In this document: positions 1-10,250 of the stretch, piece after piece
Layout: each line of letters starts with the position of its first letter
How positions within the stretch are numbered: the stretch's first letter is position 1
Assembly: GCF_009738225.1 (NCBI RefSeq)
Contig: NZ_CP018187.1
Location: forward strand, 382,501 to 446,500
DNA length: 64,000 nt
Reading direction: 5' to 3'
Source of the DNA: Streptococcus salivarius
Lineage (GTDB): Bacteria; Bacillota; Bacilli; Lactobacillales; Streptococcaceae
Program-made: the position numbers and the translations under genes
The notes under the pieces: generated by a model
Seen by the model: only the letters and a program-made list of their open reading frames with translations
Databases searched by the model: none
Told to the model about the DNA's origin: nothing

Positions 1-896
1 CTTCTGCTGGTGGTGGCGGTAAGGGGATTCGTAAGGTTAACACTGAAGAAGAGTTAGCTCCTGCCTTCGAATCTGCGTCACAAGAAGCTAAAGCAGCCTT
101 TGGTAATGGGGCGATGTATATTGAAAAAGTTATTTACCCAGCTCGTCATATCGAGGTTCAAATTTTGGGAGATAGCTATGGTAATATTGTTCACCTAGGT
201 GAGCGTGATTGCTCTCTTCAACGTAATAACCAAAAGGTTTTGGAAGAATCACCGTCAGTTGCTATTGGTAAGACACTTCGTCACGAAATTGGTTCAGCGG
301 CTGTCCGTGCCGCTAAGGCTGTTAATTATGAAAATGCGGGTACTATCGAGTTCCTTCTTGATGAGAAAACAGGTCAGTTCTACTTTATGGAAATGAACAC
401 CCGTGTTCAAGTTGAGCACCCAGTTACAGAATTTGTAAGTGGTGTGGATATTGTTAAAGAACAAATCCGTATTGCCGCAGGTGAAAAACTCTCTGTGACC
501 CAAGATGATATTGAAATCAAGGGACATGCTATTGAGTGTCGTATCAATGCAGAAAATCCTAAGTTCAACTTTGCACCTAGTCCAGGGAAAATTAGCAATC
601 TCTACCTACCTAGTGGAGGTGTTGGTCTCCGTGTAGACAGTGCAGTCTATCCTGGCTATACTATTCCACCTTACTATGATTCAATGATTGCCAAAATCAT
701 TGTTCATGGAGAAAATCGATTTGAGGCACTCATGAAGATGCAACGTGCTCTTTACGAGCTCGAAATCGATGGTGTTGTGACTAATGCTGACTTCCAGTTG
801 GATTTGATTTCAGATCGTAGCGTTATCGCTGGGGATTATGATACTTCCTTCTTGATGGAGACCTTCCTACCAGCTTATCAGAATCGTGAGGAATAG
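1..896 (+). CDS. accC: Acetyl-CoA carboxylase, biotin carboxylase subunit (3' part)
   Basis: ATP-dependent carboxylation of the biotin on AccB, the first half-reaction of malonyl-CoA synthesis. The frame is already open at base 3, so the gene starts upstream and only about 298 C-terminal codons are present. The glycine-rich ATP-grasp loop ([10 protein letters not shown]) lies at the very edge, followed by the [14 protein letters not shown] substrate/metal motif and the C-terminal biotin-carboxylase domain. accD follows after 5 bp and accD overlaps accA, so the three are one operon, normally the end of the fab-acc fatty-acid cluster in streptococci. A shorter reading from the ATG at 114 would cut the ATP-grasp fold and is rejected. 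Confidence 0.96.
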   Translation, partial: SAGGGGKGIRKVNTEEELAPAFESASQEAKAAFGNGAMYIEKVIYPARHIEVQILGDSYGNIVHLGERDCSLQRNNQKVLEESPSVAIGKTLRHEIGSAAVRAAKAVNYENAGTIEFLLDEKTGQFYFMEMNTRVQVEHPVTEFVSGVDIVKEQIRIAAGEKLSVTQDDIEIKGHAIECRINAENPKFNFAPSPGKISNLYLPSGGVGLRVDSAVYPGYTIPPYYDSMIAKIIVHGENRFEALMKMQRALYELEIDGVVTNADFQLDLISDRSVIAGDYDTSFLMETFLPAYQNREE

Positions 897-901
897 AGTT
901 T

Positions 902-1768
902 ATGGGATTATTTGATCGAAAAGAAAAGTATATCCGTATCAATCCTAACCGTTCTGTACGTAATGGGATTGATCACCAAGTGCCAGAAGTTCCAGATGAA
1001 CTTTTTGCAAAATGTCCTGGTTGTAAACAAGCTATTTATCAAAAGGACTTGGGACAAGCTAAAATTTGTCCAAATTGTTCTTATACCTTCCGTATTTCCG
1101 CTAAAGAACGTCTCGATTTAACAGTTGATGAGGGATCTTTCCAAGAACTGTTTACAGGCATTAAAACTGAAAATCCATTGAATTTTCCAGGTTATATGGA
1201 GAAACTAGCAGCGACTAAGGAAAAAACTGGTCTTGATGAAGCTGTCGTGACTGGTGTTGCAACTATCAAGGGGCAAAAAACAGCCTTGGCCATTATGGAT
1301 TCTAACTTTATTATGGCTTCAATGGGAACTGTTGTTGGTGAGAAAATCACTAAACTCTTTGAACATGCGATTGAGGAAAAACTTCCAGTTGTTATTTTTA
1401 CAGCATCTGGTGGGGCCCGTATGCAAGAAGGAATCATGAGTTTGATGCAAATGGCTAAGATTTCAGCTGCGGTAAAACGTCATTCGAATGCTGGCTTGTT
1501 GTATTTGACTGTATTGACAGATCCAACAACTGGTGGGGTTACAGCAAGTTTCGCCATGGAAGGTGATATCATTTTAGCTGAGCCACAAACCTTGATTGGT
1601 TTTGCAGGTCGTCGTGTCATTGAAAACACAGTTCGCGAAACTTTGCCAGATGATTTTCAAAAGGCTGAGTTCCTTCAAGAACATGGTTTTGTTGATGCCA
1701 TTGTTAAACGTACAGAGTTGGCTGATACCATTGCCACACTCTTATCATTCCATGGAGGTGTTCAATGA
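902..1768 (+). CDS. accD: Acetyl-CoA carboxylase carboxyltransferase subunit beta
   Basis: Beta subunit of the carboxyltransferase that moves the carboxyl group from biotin to acetyl-CoA in the cytoplasm. The 288-residue product has the family's N-terminal four-cysteine zinc ribbon (C38, C41, C56, C59) and a crotonase-like core with the glycine-rich stretch [11 protein letters not shown] that forms the oxyanion and CoA site. Length is normal. It starts 5 bp after accC and its last codons overlap accA by 4 bp (ATGA), so the alpha and beta subunits are translationally coupled, as expected for an equimolar complex. Confidence 0.97.
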   Translation: MGLFDRKEKYIRINPNRSVRNGIDHQVPEVPDELFAKCPGCKQAIYQKDLGQAKICPNCSYTFRISAKERLDLTVDEGSFQELFTGIKTENPLNFPGYMEKLAATKEKTGLDEAVVTGVATIKGQKTALAIMDSNFIMASMGTVVGEKITKLFEHAIEEKLPVVIFTASGGARMQEGIMSLMQMAKISAAVKRHSNAGLLYLTVLTDPTTGGVTASFAMEGDIILAEPQTLIGFAGRRVIENTVRETLPDDFQKAEFLQEHGFVDAIVKRTELADTIATLLSFHGGVQ

Positions 1769-2535
1769 GCGACGTAGCACGTATTTTAAAAGAAGCGCGT
1801 GACCAAGGCCGTTTAACTGCTTTGGACTTTGCCCAAGGAATCTTCGATGACTTTATCGAACTTCATGGCGATCGTAATTTCCGTGACGATGGTGCCATTA
1901 TTGGTGGTATTGGTCGTTTAAATGGCCAAGCGGTTACTGTAGTGGGTATCCAAAAAGGTAGAAACCTACAAGATAACCTTAACCGTAACTTTGGGCAACC
2001 TCATCCAGAGGGTTATCGTAAGGCTCTTCGCCTCATGAAACAGGCTGAAAAGTTTGGTCGTCCAGTCGTTACCTTTATCAATACTGCAGGTGCTTATCCT
2101 GGTGTTGGGGCAGAGGAACGCGGACAAGGTGAGGCAATTGCACGTAACCTTATGGAAATGAGCGACCTTAAGGTGCCAATTATTGCTATTATCATTGGTG
2201 AAGGTGGTTCGGGAGGAGCTCTTGCCTTGGCAGTAGCCGATAAGGTTTGGATGCTTGAAAATACCATCTATTCTATCTTGAGTCCTGAAGGATTTGCAAC
2301 TATCCTCTGGAAAGACGGCTCACGTTCAGAAGAGGCGGCAGAGTTGATGAAGATTACATCAGGCGAGTTGCTTAACATGGGAATCGTTGATAAGGTTATC
2401 CCCGAACGTGGTTACTTTACAAGTGAAATTATTGAAGCAATTAAGACAGCAATTGTAGACGAGTTGGCAGAATTAAGCCAATTATCAACAGAAGACTTAC
2501 TTGAAGCGCGTTATCAACGTTTTAGAAAATATTAA
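1765..2535 (+). CDS. accA: Acetyl-CoA carboxylase carboxyltransferase subunit alpha
   Basis: Alpha subunit of the carboxyltransferase half of acetyl-CoA carboxylase, partner of AccD. The 256-residue crotonase-fold protein shows the typical [15 protein letters not shown] and [15 protein letters not shown] segments that bind carboxybiotin and stabilise the enolate. It is the short Gram-positive form without a long N-terminal extension. The start overlaps the accD stop by 4 bp. This is the last gene of the operon; a bidirectional terminator follows directly. Confidence 0.97.
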   Translation: MSDVARILKEARDQGRLTALDFAQGIFDDFIELHGDRNFRDDGAIIGGIGRLNGQAVTVVGIQKGRNLQDNLNRNFGQPHPEGYRKALRLMKQAEKFGRPVVTFINTAGAYPGVGAEERGQGEAIARNLMEMSDLKVPIIAIIIGEGGSGGALALAVADKVWMLENTIYSILSPEGFATILWKDGSRSEEAAELMKITSGELLNMGIVDKVIPERGYFTSEIIEAIKTAIVDELAELSQLSTEDLLEARYQRFRKY

Positions 2536-2567
2536 AAAACATTGGGATTTACCCCAATGTTTTTTAT
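2536..2567. terminator. Bidirectional terminator between accA and luxS
   Basis: A-run, stem CATTGGG/CCCAATG with loop ATTTAC-type, then a T-run: it gives U-tracts on both strands, so one hairpin serves the convergent accA and luxS genes. It overlaps the luxS stop codon. Confidence 0.9.
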
Positions 2568-3046
2568 ACGGTATGGCGTTCGAAGGCTTGGTCTGAGATA
2601 CCTTGTTCAAGGATAAGTTTAGCCCATTCCTTAGCTGAATGAAGACTGTGATCCTTGTAGTTACCACAAGATTCAATGGTTGTCCCTGGAACATCTTCCC
2701 ATGTAATCTCGTTAGCAATAGCTTCAAGACTAGATTTGATAACTTTGGCAATTTCTGTAGGATCTTGTTTACCCCACATAATCATATGGAAACCTGTACG
2801 GCAACCAAATGGTGAGCAATCAATAAGGCCATCGATACGTTGACGGATCAATTTAGCGAGTAGGTGTTCGATAGTATGAAGACCACCTGTATCAATACTA
2901 TTTTCATTAGGTTGAATCAAACGGATATCAAAGTTTGTGATGATATCTCCTTTAGGTCCAACTTCCTCTGAAATAAGACGGACATAAGGTGCTTTTACAA
3001 TAGTGTGATCAAGTTCAAAACTTTCAACAGTAACGTCTTTTGGCAT
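2564..3046 (-). CDS. luxS: S-ribosylhomocysteine lyase (autoinducer-2 synthase)
   Basis: Cleaves S-ribosylhomocysteine to homocysteine and DPD, the precursor of autoinducer-2; part of the activated methyl cycle. The 160-residue product keeps the metal-binding HTIEH motif (H57, H61), C128 as third ligand, and C82 at the catalytic-cysteine position. The start has a good GGGAGG site 8 bases upstream, and a TATCAT -10-like element lies about 35 bp upstream. It is monocistronic, divergent from rny and convergent with the acc operon. Confidence 0.97.
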
Positions 3047-3112
3047 GGTAATACCTCCCTATTCTAATAGAGTTATGATACCACAAAATCAGTTTAAAGT
3101 TCTAGTATTTAT

Positions 3113-3141
3113 TTGAGAAAAAGCTATAAATATGATACACT
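3113..3141 (+). promoter_or_regulatory. Promoter of rny
   Basis: TTGAGA, 17-bp spacer, TACACT, about 40 bp before the rny ribosome-binding site. Seen by eye; not tested. Confidence 0.6.
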
Positions 3142-3189
3142 AGAAGACGGTTTTCTTTAGGGAAACCTTAGAAAAGTTGAGGTAAAGAC

Positions 3190-4797
3190 ATGATAAACAT
3201 GATAATTTTAGTTGTCTTTGCACTCATTGGTTTAGTCGTTGGATATTTAGCAATTTCTATTAAACTTAGCAAAGCTAAGGAACAAGCAGAAACTACCTTG
3301 CTAAAGGCAGAACAAGACGCTGTGAACCTTCGCAGTCAGGCGGAACATGATGCAGATCATCTGCGTGTGACTGCCGAACGCGAAAGTAAGGCTCAACGTA
3401 AAGAGTTCTTGTTAGAAGCAAAAGAGGAAGCTAGAAAATATCGAGAAGATATTGAAAAAGAATTCAAATCTGAACGTCAAGAGCTTAAACAAATGGAAAA
3501 TCGTTTAACAGAACGTGCAACCAGCCTTGACCGTAAGGATGAAAATCTATCAAGTAAAGAACTTACCCTCGAGAAGAAAGAGCAGAGTCTTGCTGACAAA
3601 TCTAAACATCTTAATGAGCGTGAAGAGAATGTGACTCAGTTGGAGGCTGAGAAGCAAGCTGAACTTGAACGTGTTGGTCAGATGACCATTGCAGAGGCGC
3701 GTGAGGTAATCTTAACGGAGACTGAGAATAATCTGACTCATGAGATTGCAACACGTATCAAAGATGCAGAAGCACAGGTTAAAGATACTGTTGATAAGAA
3801 GGCCAAAAATTTGTTGGCGCAAGCTATGCAACGCTTGGCTGGAGATTATGTTACTGAACAAACAGTAACCACTGTTCACCTTCCAGATGACAATATGAAA
3901 GGTCGTATCATTGGACGTGAGGGGCGTAACATCCGTACGCTTGAAAGTCTAACAGGTATTGACGTTATCATTGACGACACTCCAGAAGTGGTTGTCCTTT
4001 CTGGTTTTGATCCAGTCCGTCGTGAAATTGCACGTATGACTCTCGAGGCCTTGATTAAGGATGGTCGTATCCATCCGGCTCGTATTGAAGAGTTGGTTGA
4101 GAAGAGCCGTCAGGAAATGGATAACCGTATCCGTGAATATGGTGAAGAGGCAGCCTATGAAATTGGCGCTATGAATCTTCATCCTGATTTGATTAAGATT
4201 ATGGGACGCTTGCAGTTCCGTACGTCGTATGGTCAAAACGTCCTTCGTCACTCAGTTGAAGTTGGTAAATTAGCAGGTATCATGGCTGGTGAATTGGGTG
4301 AAAATGTTGCCCTTGCTCGTCGTGCTGGATTCCTTCACGATATGGGGAAAGCCATTGACAAAGAAGTCGAAGGTAGCCACGTAGAGATTGGTGCAGAGTT
4401 TGCACGTAAGTACAAAGAACATCCAGTTGTGGTCAATGCCATTGCCAGCCACCATGGCGATGTAGAACCTGAGAGCGTTATTGCAGTTATTGTAGCTGCA
4501 GCAGATGCTTTGAGTTCGGCTCGTCCAGGGGCTCGTAATGAATCCGTTGAGAATTATGTCAAACGCCTTCGTGATTTGGAAGAAATTGCATCAAGCTTTG
4601 ACGGTGTTCAAACAAGCTTCGCCCTTCAAGCTGGTCGTGAAATTCGTATTATGGTTCATCCAAACAAAATCTCGGATGATGAAGTTACAATCTTGTCTCA
4701 CAAGGTACGTGAACAAATTGAGAAGAATTTGGATTACCCAGGAAATATTAAGGTTACAGTCATTCGTGAATTCCGTGCGGTTGACTATGCCAAGTAA
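3190..4797 (+). CDS. rny: Ribonuclease Y
   Basis: Membrane-tethered endoribonuclease that starts mRNA decay in Firmicutes. The 535-residue protein begins with one transmembrane helix (about residues 3-24), continues as a long charged coiled coil (about 25-200), then a KH RNA-binding domain ([12 protein letters not shown] near residue 238) and an HD metal-phosphohydrolase domain whose HD pair is H383-D384. Length and order match the family. GAGG seven bases upstream supports this ATG; an in-frame ATG three codons later is possible. Single gene between its own promoter and terminator. Confidence 0.96.
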   Translation: MINMIILVVFALIGLVVGYLAISIKLSKAKEQAETTLLKAEQDAVNLRSQAEHDADHLRVTAERESKAQRKEFLLEAKEEARKYREDIEKEFKSERQELKQMENRLTERATSLDRKDENLSSKELTLEKKEQSLADKSKHLNEREENVTQLEAEKQAELERVGQMTIAEAREVILTETENNLTHEIATRIKDAEAQVKDTVDKKAKNLLAQAMQRLAGDYVTEQTVTTVHLPDDNMKGRIIGREGRNIRTLESLTGIDVIIDDTPEVVVLSGFDPVRREIARMTLEALIKDGRIHPARIEELVEKSRQEMDNRIREYGEEAAYEIGAMNLHPDLIKIMGRLQFRTSYGQNVLRHSVEVGKLAGIMAGELGENVALARRAGFLHDMGKAIDKEVEGSHVEIGAEFARKYKEHPVVVNAIASHHGDVEPESVIAVIVAAADALSSARPGARNESVENYVKRLRDLEEIASSFDGVQTSFALQAGREIRIMVHPNKISDDEVTILSHKVREQIEKNLDYPGNIKVTVIREFRAVDYAK

Positions 4798-4805
4798 GAT
4801 AAGAG

Positions 4806-4826
4806 AGCCGAAAGGCTTTTTTATTT
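4806..4826 (+). terminator. Intrinsic terminator after rny
   Basis: AGCC-GAAA-GGCT hairpin with a GNRA-type loop followed by a T-rich tract. Confidence 0.8.
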
Positions 4827-4949
4827 TGCCCTTCATACTGAAAGGGTGTATTCTTTTTGAAAATGTAAGAACTTTCTTATCAAATTGCGTCATTTTGGTA
4901 GATAAGTATTTTATAATGAAATATTTTGATTTTTTTTGACTGTTTCTAG

Positions 4950-4997
4950 TTGACAGTTATTAAAAATTTAGTATAATAGATTTTGTAAACGATTACA
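4950..4997 (+). promoter_or_regulatory. Fructose operon promoter with overlapping cre site
   Basis: TTGACA at 4950, 16-bp spacer, TATAAT at 4972. The 15-mer at 4983-4997 (TTGTAAACGATTACA) matches the CcpA cre consensus WTGNAANCGNWNNCW at every defined position and is a TGTAA/TTACA palindrome. It lies just downstream of the -10, where CcpA binding would block initiation, so glucose repression of fruRKA is expected. Confidence 0.85.
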
Positions 4998-5009
4998 GAA
5001 GGAGAGATT

Positions 5010-5756
5010 ATGCTAAAGTCTGAACGTAAGCAGATTATCTTGTCTCAGTTGAAACAAGATGGTTTTGTCACTTTGGAAAACCTAACTGTTTTGTTAAGTG
5101 ATACTTCCGAGTCGACGATTCGTCGCGACTTGGATGAGTTAGCGGCAGATGGCCAACTTAAACGTGTTCATGGCGGTGCTGAAGGCATTCATGGTCTAAA
5201 GGAAGAAATTGCCAATAGTCAAAAAGCTATTAGAAACGTTCAAGAAAAGGCTCAGTTAGCTGGTTATGCTGCCGATTTGATTAAGGAAGGTGATGTCGTC
5301 TTTCTTGAGGCTAGTACAACAAATGAACTTTTGATTCCACATTTGGCCAATCGTCAGGTAACGGTTGTGACTAATTCTATCCATCATGCGGTTAAGCTGG
5401 TAGATCTCGGTGTTAGCACTAGGATTGTTGGAGGAAAGGTTAAACATTCAACGGATGCGTCTATTGGAAGTACTGCTCAAGAGCAAATTAGACAACTGAA
5501 TTTTGATTGTGCTTTCATTGGTGCTAATGGCGTTGATGCTAATTATTTCACCACACCAGACATGGAAGAGGCAGTTATCAAACGGACGGTTATAGCTAAT
5601 GCGCAAAAAGCCTATGTTCTAGCGGATGCCTCTAAACTTGGTCAGATTACCTATGCTAAGGTAGCCGAGGTCGAGAAAGTAACCATAATTACAAATGCTT
5701 CGGAAGAAGAGCTCCTAAAAGAATTAAAAGAGAAAACGAGGGTTATTGAAGTATGA
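5010..5756 (+). CDS. fruR: DeoR-family fructose operon repressor
   Basis: Transcription factor expected to repress fruRKA until fructose 1-phosphate accumulates. The 248-residue protein has the DeoR N-terminal winged helix (about 1-57, with SESTIRRDLDELAADGQLKRVHGGA) and a C-terminal sugar-phosphate-sensing DeoR domain. It starts after a strong GGAGAG site and overlaps fruK by 4 bp. The operon layout (repressor, 1-phosphofructokinase, fructose PTS) is what points to fructose rather than lactose or galactitol. Confidence 0.9.
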   Translation: MLKSERKQIILSQLKQDGFVTLENLTVLLSDTSESTIRRDLDELAADGQLKRVHGGAEGIHGLKEEIANSQKAIRNVQEKAQLAGYAADLIKEGDVVFLEASTTNELLIPHLANRQVTVVTNSIHHAVKLVDLGVSTRIVGGKVKHSTDASIGSTAQEQIRQLNFDCAFIGANGVDANYFTTPDMEEAVIKRTVIANAQKAYVLADASKLGQITYAKVAEVEKVTIITNASEEELLKELKEKTRVIEV

Positions 5757-6664
5757 TTTATACTGTAACGCTGAATCCATCAATCGACTTCATTGTTCGT
5801 ATCGACAAAGTAGAGATTGGTGAAGTTAACCGCATGGAGAGTGATGATAAGTTCGCTGGCGGTAAGGGGATTAATGTTAGTCGTATTTTGCAACGTTTAG
5901 GTGTTGATAATACTGCAACGGGCTTCATCGGTGGTTTTACAGGACGTTTTGTGACAGATGGTTTGGATGCAGAAGGTATTAAAACCAAGTTTGTAGCTGT
6001 GGATCAAGACACACGAGTTAATGTTAAAATTAAGGCTGACCAAGAAACTGAAATTAACGGTGCAGGACCTGTCATTAATGAGTATCAATTGGCTGAATTG
6101 GAAGCAGTTCTTTCAAGTGTAAGTGCTGATGATGTGGTTGTTTTTGCTGGATCAGCACCAAGCAATCTTGGAAATAAGGTCTATAACAAATTGATTCCAC
6201 TAGTGCGTGAAACTGGTGCACAGGTTGTCTGTGACTTTGAAGGTCAAACCTTGCTTGATTCCTTGGCTTACCAACCACTCTTGGTAAAACCAAATAACCA
6301 TGAGTTAGAAGCTATTTTCAATGTCAAACTTAATGGTTTGGCTGATGTTGAAAAATATGCGCGTGAAATCCTTGCTAAGGGTGCACAGAACGTTATCATC
6401 TCAATGGCAGGTGATGGAGCGCTTCTTGTTACTCCAGAGGCTGCTTACTTTGCTAAACCAATCAAGGGAACAGTAAAAAACTCTGTTGGTGCGGGTGACT
6501 CAATGGTTGCTGGTTTCACTGGTGAGTTTGTTAAATCAGGTGATCCAATTGAGGCTCTCAAGTGGGGAGTAGCATGTGGAACATCTACGGCTTTCTCAGA
6601 TGACTTAGCGACAATTGAATTTATTAAAGAAACATACAATAAAGTAGAGGTAGAAAAACTATGA
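5753..6664 (+). CDS. fruK: 1-phosphofructokinase
   Basis: Phosphorylates fructose 1-phosphate, made by FruA, to fructose 1,6-bisphosphate for glycolysis. The 303-residue protein is a PfkB-family kinase: N-terminal GGKGINVSR motif near residue 37 and the C-terminal GAGD anion-hole/catalytic-Asp motif near 246-249. Both ends overlap neighbours by 4 bp, with fruR and with fruA, so the three genes are translationally coupled. PfkB enzymes also include tagatose 6-phosphate kinase; the context decides for FruK. Confidence 0.95.
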   Translation: MIYTVTLNPSIDFIVRIDKVEIGEVNRMESDDKFAGGKGINVSRILQRLGVDNTATGFIGGFTGRFVTDGLDAEGIKTKFVAVDQDTRVNVKIKADQETEINGAGPVINEYQLAELEAVLSSVSADDVVVFAGSAPSNLGNKVYNKLIPLVRETGAQVVCDFEGQTLLDSLAYQPLLVKPNNHELEAIFNVKLNGLADVEKYAREILAKGAQNVIISMAGDGALLVTPEAAYFAKPIKGTVKNSVGAGDSMVAGFTGEFVKSGDPIEALKWGVACGTSTAFSDDLATIEFIKETYNKVEVEKL

Positions 6665-8637
6665 AAATTCAGGATTTACTGAACAAAAAAGTAATGTTGC
6701 TTGACCTTCAAGCAACTACAAAAGAAGCTGCTATCGATGAAATGATTAACAGCTTGGTTGACAACGGTGTTGTGACTGACTTTGATGTTTTCAAAGCAGG
6801 TATTATGGCTCGTGAAGCACAAACATCAACTGGTTTGGGTGATGGAATCGCTATGCCACACAGTAAAAATGCTGCAGTAAAAGAAGCAACAGTACTTTTT
6901 GCTAAATCTAATAAAGGTGTAGATTACGAATCACTTGATGGTCAACCTACAGACCTCTTCTTTATGATTGCTGCTCCAGAGGGAGCAAATGACACTCACT
7001 TGGCAGCCCTTGCTGAGTTGTCAAAATACCTTATGCAAGATGGTTTTGCAGATCGTTTGCGTAAGGTGACTTCTCCAGATGAAGTGATTGCTGCTTTTAA
7101 TACTGGCGAAGAAGAAGCACAAGCTGAGGAAGCTAAGAAAGCACAAGCTGTTAAAGAAGCAGCTTCAAGCGATAAACCACTTATCGTAGCTGTAACAGCT
7201 TGTACAACTGGTATTGCTCACACTTACATGGCTGAAGAATCACTGATTAAAACAGGTGAAGAAATGGGAGTCAATGTTCGTGTTGAAACTAACGGTGCTT
7301 CAGGTGTCGGAACACCATTGACTGCTGAAGAAATCAGTAAGGCTGTAGGTGTTATCGTAGCGGCAGACAAGGCAGTTGAAACAGCACGTTTTGATGGTAA
7401 AAAATTGCTTTCTAAACCAGTCGCTGCAGGAATTCGTCAACCTCAAGAATTAATCCAAAATATCTTGGATGGTAAGGCTGAAGTCTTCCATGCTGAAAAT
7501 GCTGGAGCTGCTCAAGAATCAAGTGAGAAACTGAGCCTCGGTGGTGCCTTCTATAAACACTTGATGAGTGGGGTATCACAAATGCTTCCATTCGTTATCG
7601 GTGGTGGTATCATGATTGCGCTTGCCTTCTTGCTTGACCAAATCATGGGTGTTCCTAAAGATCAATTGTCACAACTTGGTTCTTACCATGAAATTGCTGC
7701 TCAATTCAAAGCAATTGGTGGTGCGGCCTTTGGTTTCATGCTTCCAGTACTTGCAGGTTACATTGCTTACTCTATCGCTGAAAAACCAGGTTTGGTTTCA
7801 GGTTTTGTAGCTGGTGCTATCGCATCAAGTGGTGCAGCCTTTGGTGGTGTTCCTTTTGGTTCAGGTGGTAAAGCAACCCTTGCCCTTGCCGGTGTATCTT
7901 CAGGTTTCCTTGGAGCTCTTGTTGGTGGTTTCCTTGCAGGTGGTGTTATCCTCGTTCTTCGTAAACTCTTGGCAGGTATCCCACGTGCTCTTGAAGGAAT
8001 CCGTTCTATCTTGCTCTTGCCACTTCTAGGTGTATTTGCTACAGGTTTCTTGATGTTGGCAGTGAATATCCCAATGGCAGCAATCAATACAGGTCTTAAT
8101 AACTTCTTGTCAAGCTTGTCAGGAAGCTCAGCCGTATTACTTGGTCTCCTTGTTGGTGGTATGATGGCAGTGGATATGGGTGGACCAGTCAACAAAGCAG
8201 CCTATGTCTTTGGTACTGGTACTCTCGCAGCAACAGTAACTTCAGGTGGTTCAGTTGTTATGGCAGCAGTTATGGCAGCTGGTATGGTTCCTCCATTGGC
8301 AGTCTTTGTAGCGACACTCTTATTTAAAGATAAATTTACCGAAGAAGAACGCAACTCTGGTTTGACAAACATCGTTATGGGACTCTCATTCATCACTGAA
8401 GGTGCAATCCCATTTGGTGCAGCTGATCCAGCACGCGCTATCCCAAGCTTTATCGTCGGTTCAGCTCTTACAGGTGCTCTCGTAGGTATGGCAGGAATCA
8501 AATTGATGGCACCACACGGAGGTATCTTCGTTATTGCCCTCACTTCAAATGCCCTTCTCTACCTTCTCTTCATCTTGATTGGTGCTGTGGTATCAGGTAT
8601 CCTTTTCGGATTCCTCCGCAAACCACTTGATAAATAA
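6661..8637 (+). CDS. fruA: PTS fructose transporter, EIIABC
   Basis: Membrane permease that imports fructose and phosphorylates it at C1. The 658-residue chain has EIIA at about 1-150 (phospho-His H67 in AMPHSK), an alanine/glutamate-rich linker, EIIB at about 172-270 (phospho-Cys C181 in TACTTGIAHTYMA) and a polytopic EIIC at about 295-655. Order and length are those of streptococcal FruA permeases. It overlaps fruK by 4 bp and ends at a strong terminator. Confidence 0.96.
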   Translation: MKIQDLLNKKVMLLDLQATTKEAAIDEMINSLVDNGVVTDFDVFKAGIMAREAQTSTGLGDGIAMPHSKNAAVKEATVLFAKSNKGVDYESLDGQPTDLFFMIAAPEGANDTHLAALAELSKYLMQDGFADRLRKVTSPDEVIAAFNTGEEEAQAEEAKKAQAVKEAASSDKPLIVAVTACTTGIAHTYMAEESLIKTGEEMGVNVRVETNGASGVGTPLTAEEISKAVGVIVAADKAVETARFDGKKLLSKPVAAGIRQPQELIQNILDGKAEVFHAENAGAAQESSEKLSLGGAFYKHLMSGVSQMLPFVIGGGIMIALAFLLDQIMGVPKDQLSQLGSYHEIAAQFKAIGGAAFGFMLPVLAGYIAYSIAEKPGLVSGFVAGAIASSGAAFGGVPFGSGGKATLALAGVSSGFLGALVGGFLAGGVILVLRKLLAGIPRALEGIRSILLLPLLGVFATGFLMLAVNIPMAAINTGLNNFLSSLSGSSAVLLGLLVGGMMAVDMGGPVNKAAYVFGTGTLAATVTSGGSVVMAAVMAAGMVPPLAVFVATLLFKDKFTEEERNSGLTNIVMGLSFITEGAIPFGAADPARAIPSFIVGSALTGALVGMAGIKLMAPHGGIFVIALTSNALLYLLFILIGAVVSGILFGFLRKPLDK

Positions 8638-8646
8638 GATATGATA

Positions 8647-8679
8647 AAACAATCTCGTTGTGACGGGATTGTTTTTTTG
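8647..8679 (+). terminator. Intrinsic terminator of the fructose operon
   Basis: AACAATC...GATTGTT stem followed by a run of Ts. Confidence 0.85.
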
Positions 8680-8785
8680 TGTCGTAGCAGATTTTTGTCA
8701 GGGTACCTATTTTATGATAAAGTATAGGCAGAAATGGCTTATCTAGTAGCTAATGCGCTGTATAAAGAAACATAAGAGGTAAAAT

Positions 8786-10138
8786 ATGGTAAAAGAATAC
8801 GATTATATTGTCATTGGTGGTGGTTCTGGTGGGATTGCCAGTGCTAATCGTGCTGCTATGCACGGCGCTAAGGTTATTCTCTTTGAAGGAAAAGAGGTCG
8901 GCGGTACCTGCGTCAATGTGGGCTGTGTACCTAAAAAGGTTATGTGGTATGGTGCTCAGGTTGCTGAGACCCTTCACCGTTATGCAGGTGAGTATGGTTT
9001 TGATGTGACGGTTAATAAGTTTGATTTTGCAAGGCTTAAGGCCAATCGTCAGGCTTATATCGACCGTATCCATGGCTCTTATGAGCGTGGTTTTGATAGC
9101 AATGGCGTTGAACGTGTATACGAGTATGCAAGATTTGTTGATCCTCATACGGTTGAAGTAGCGGGGGAGCTTTATACAGCACCCCATATCCTTATTGCAA
9201 CAGGTGGTCATGCTCTTTATCCAAATATTCCAGGTAGTGAATATGGGATTACTTCAGATGGTTTCTTTGAGTTAGATGAGGTACCAAAACGTACAGCTGT
9301 TATCGGTGCTGGCTATATCGCCGTTGAGGTTGCTGGTGTTCTCAATGCTCTTGGTAGTGACACGCATCTCTTTGTTCGTAAGGAACGCCCATTACGTACC
9401 TTTGACAAGGATATTATCGATGTCTTAGTCGATGAGATGGCTAAATCAGGTCCGACCCTTCACACGCATGCTAATGCTACAGAAGTAGTGAAAAATGCTG
9501 ACGATTCTTTGACCATTAGCTTTGACAATGGAGAAACGATCACTGTTGATTGCCTCGTTTGGGCTATTGGTCGTGCAGCCAATACCTCTGGCTTTGGTCT
9601 TGAAAAGACGGGCGTTGAGTTGACCGAACGAGGTAACATTTATTCAGACGCCTTTGAAAATACATCAGTTCCTGGTATCTACGCCCTTGGTGATGTGACT
9701 GGTAAACTAGATTTGACGCCAGTTGCAATCAAGGCGGGACGTCAATTGTCAGAGCGACTCTTCAACAATAAAGCCGATGCTAAGCTTGATTACACTGATG
9801 TAGCCACTGTGGTCTTTAGCCACCCAGTTATTGGTTCTGTTGGTTTGACTGAGGAAAAAGCAATTGCTAAATATGGTGCGGAGAATATCAAGGTCTATAA
9901 ATCTAGTTTCACTCCAATGTATACAGCTCTTGCAAACAATCGTCAGCCGTCAACTATGAAATTAGTAACACTTGGTGAGGATGAAAAAATCATCGGTCTT
10001 CATGGCATTGGCTACGGTGTCGATGAGATGATTCAAGGCTTCTCTGTGGCTATTAAGATGGGAGCAACTAAGGCTGATTTTGATAATACGGTTGCCATTC
10101 ATCCAACCGGTTCAGAAGAATTTGTAACGATGAGATAA
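8786..10138 (+). CDS. gor: Glutathione-disulfide reductase
   Basis: NADPH- and FAD-dependent reduction of oxidised glutathione in the cytoplasm. The 450-residue protein has the FAD Rossmann motif GGGSGG (about 11-16), the redox-active pair C42 and C47 in [13 protein letters not shown], a NADPH-binding [11 protein letters not shown] segment, and the C-terminal dimerisation motif ending in [10 protein letters not shown] with the catalytic His. That tail separates it from dihydrolipoamide and mercuric reductases. Monocistronic with its own terminator. Confidence 0.94.
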   Translation: MVKEYDYIVIGGGSGGIASANRAAMHGAKVILFEGKEVGGTCVNVGCVPKKVMWYGAQVAETLHRYAGEYGFDVTVNKFDFARLKANRQAYIDRIHGSYERGFDSNGVERVYEYARFVDPHTVEVAGELYTAPHILIATGGHALYPNIPGSEYGITSDGFFELDEVPKRTAVIGAGYIAVEVAGVLNALGSDTHLFVRKERPLRTFDKDIIDVLVDEMAKSGPTLHTHANATEVVKNADDSLTISFDNGETITVDCLVWAIGRAANTSGFGLEKTGVELTERGNIYSDAFENTSVPGIYALGDVTGKLDLTPVAIKAGRQLSERLFNNKADAKLDYTDVATVVFSHPVIGSVGLTEEKAIAKYGAENIKVYKSSFTPMYTALANNRQPSTMKLVTLGEDEKIIGLHGIGYGVDEMIQGFSVAIKMGATKADFDNTVAIHPTGSEEFVTMR

Positions 10139-10144
10139 AAAGGT

Positions 10145-10179
10145 GAAGTCTGTCTACCTAAATGGATAGACTTTTCTTT
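10145..10179 (+). terminator. Intrinsic terminator after gor
   Basis: AAGTCT/AGACTT stem with a longer loop, followed by TTCTTT. Confidence 0.7.
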
Positions 10180-10225
10180 ATGTTCAAATAACAACCTATA
10201 TTTTGTGTGTAACTGTATATTGTCT

Positions 10226-10250
10226 AAATAAAAAAGACCTTTAGGCCTTT
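10226..10250 (-). terminator. Intrinsic terminator of folC (minus strand)
   Basis: Read on the minus strand: AAAGGCC-TAAA-GGTCTTT with one G-U pair, then a U-tract. It overlaps the last folC codons. Confidence 0.75.
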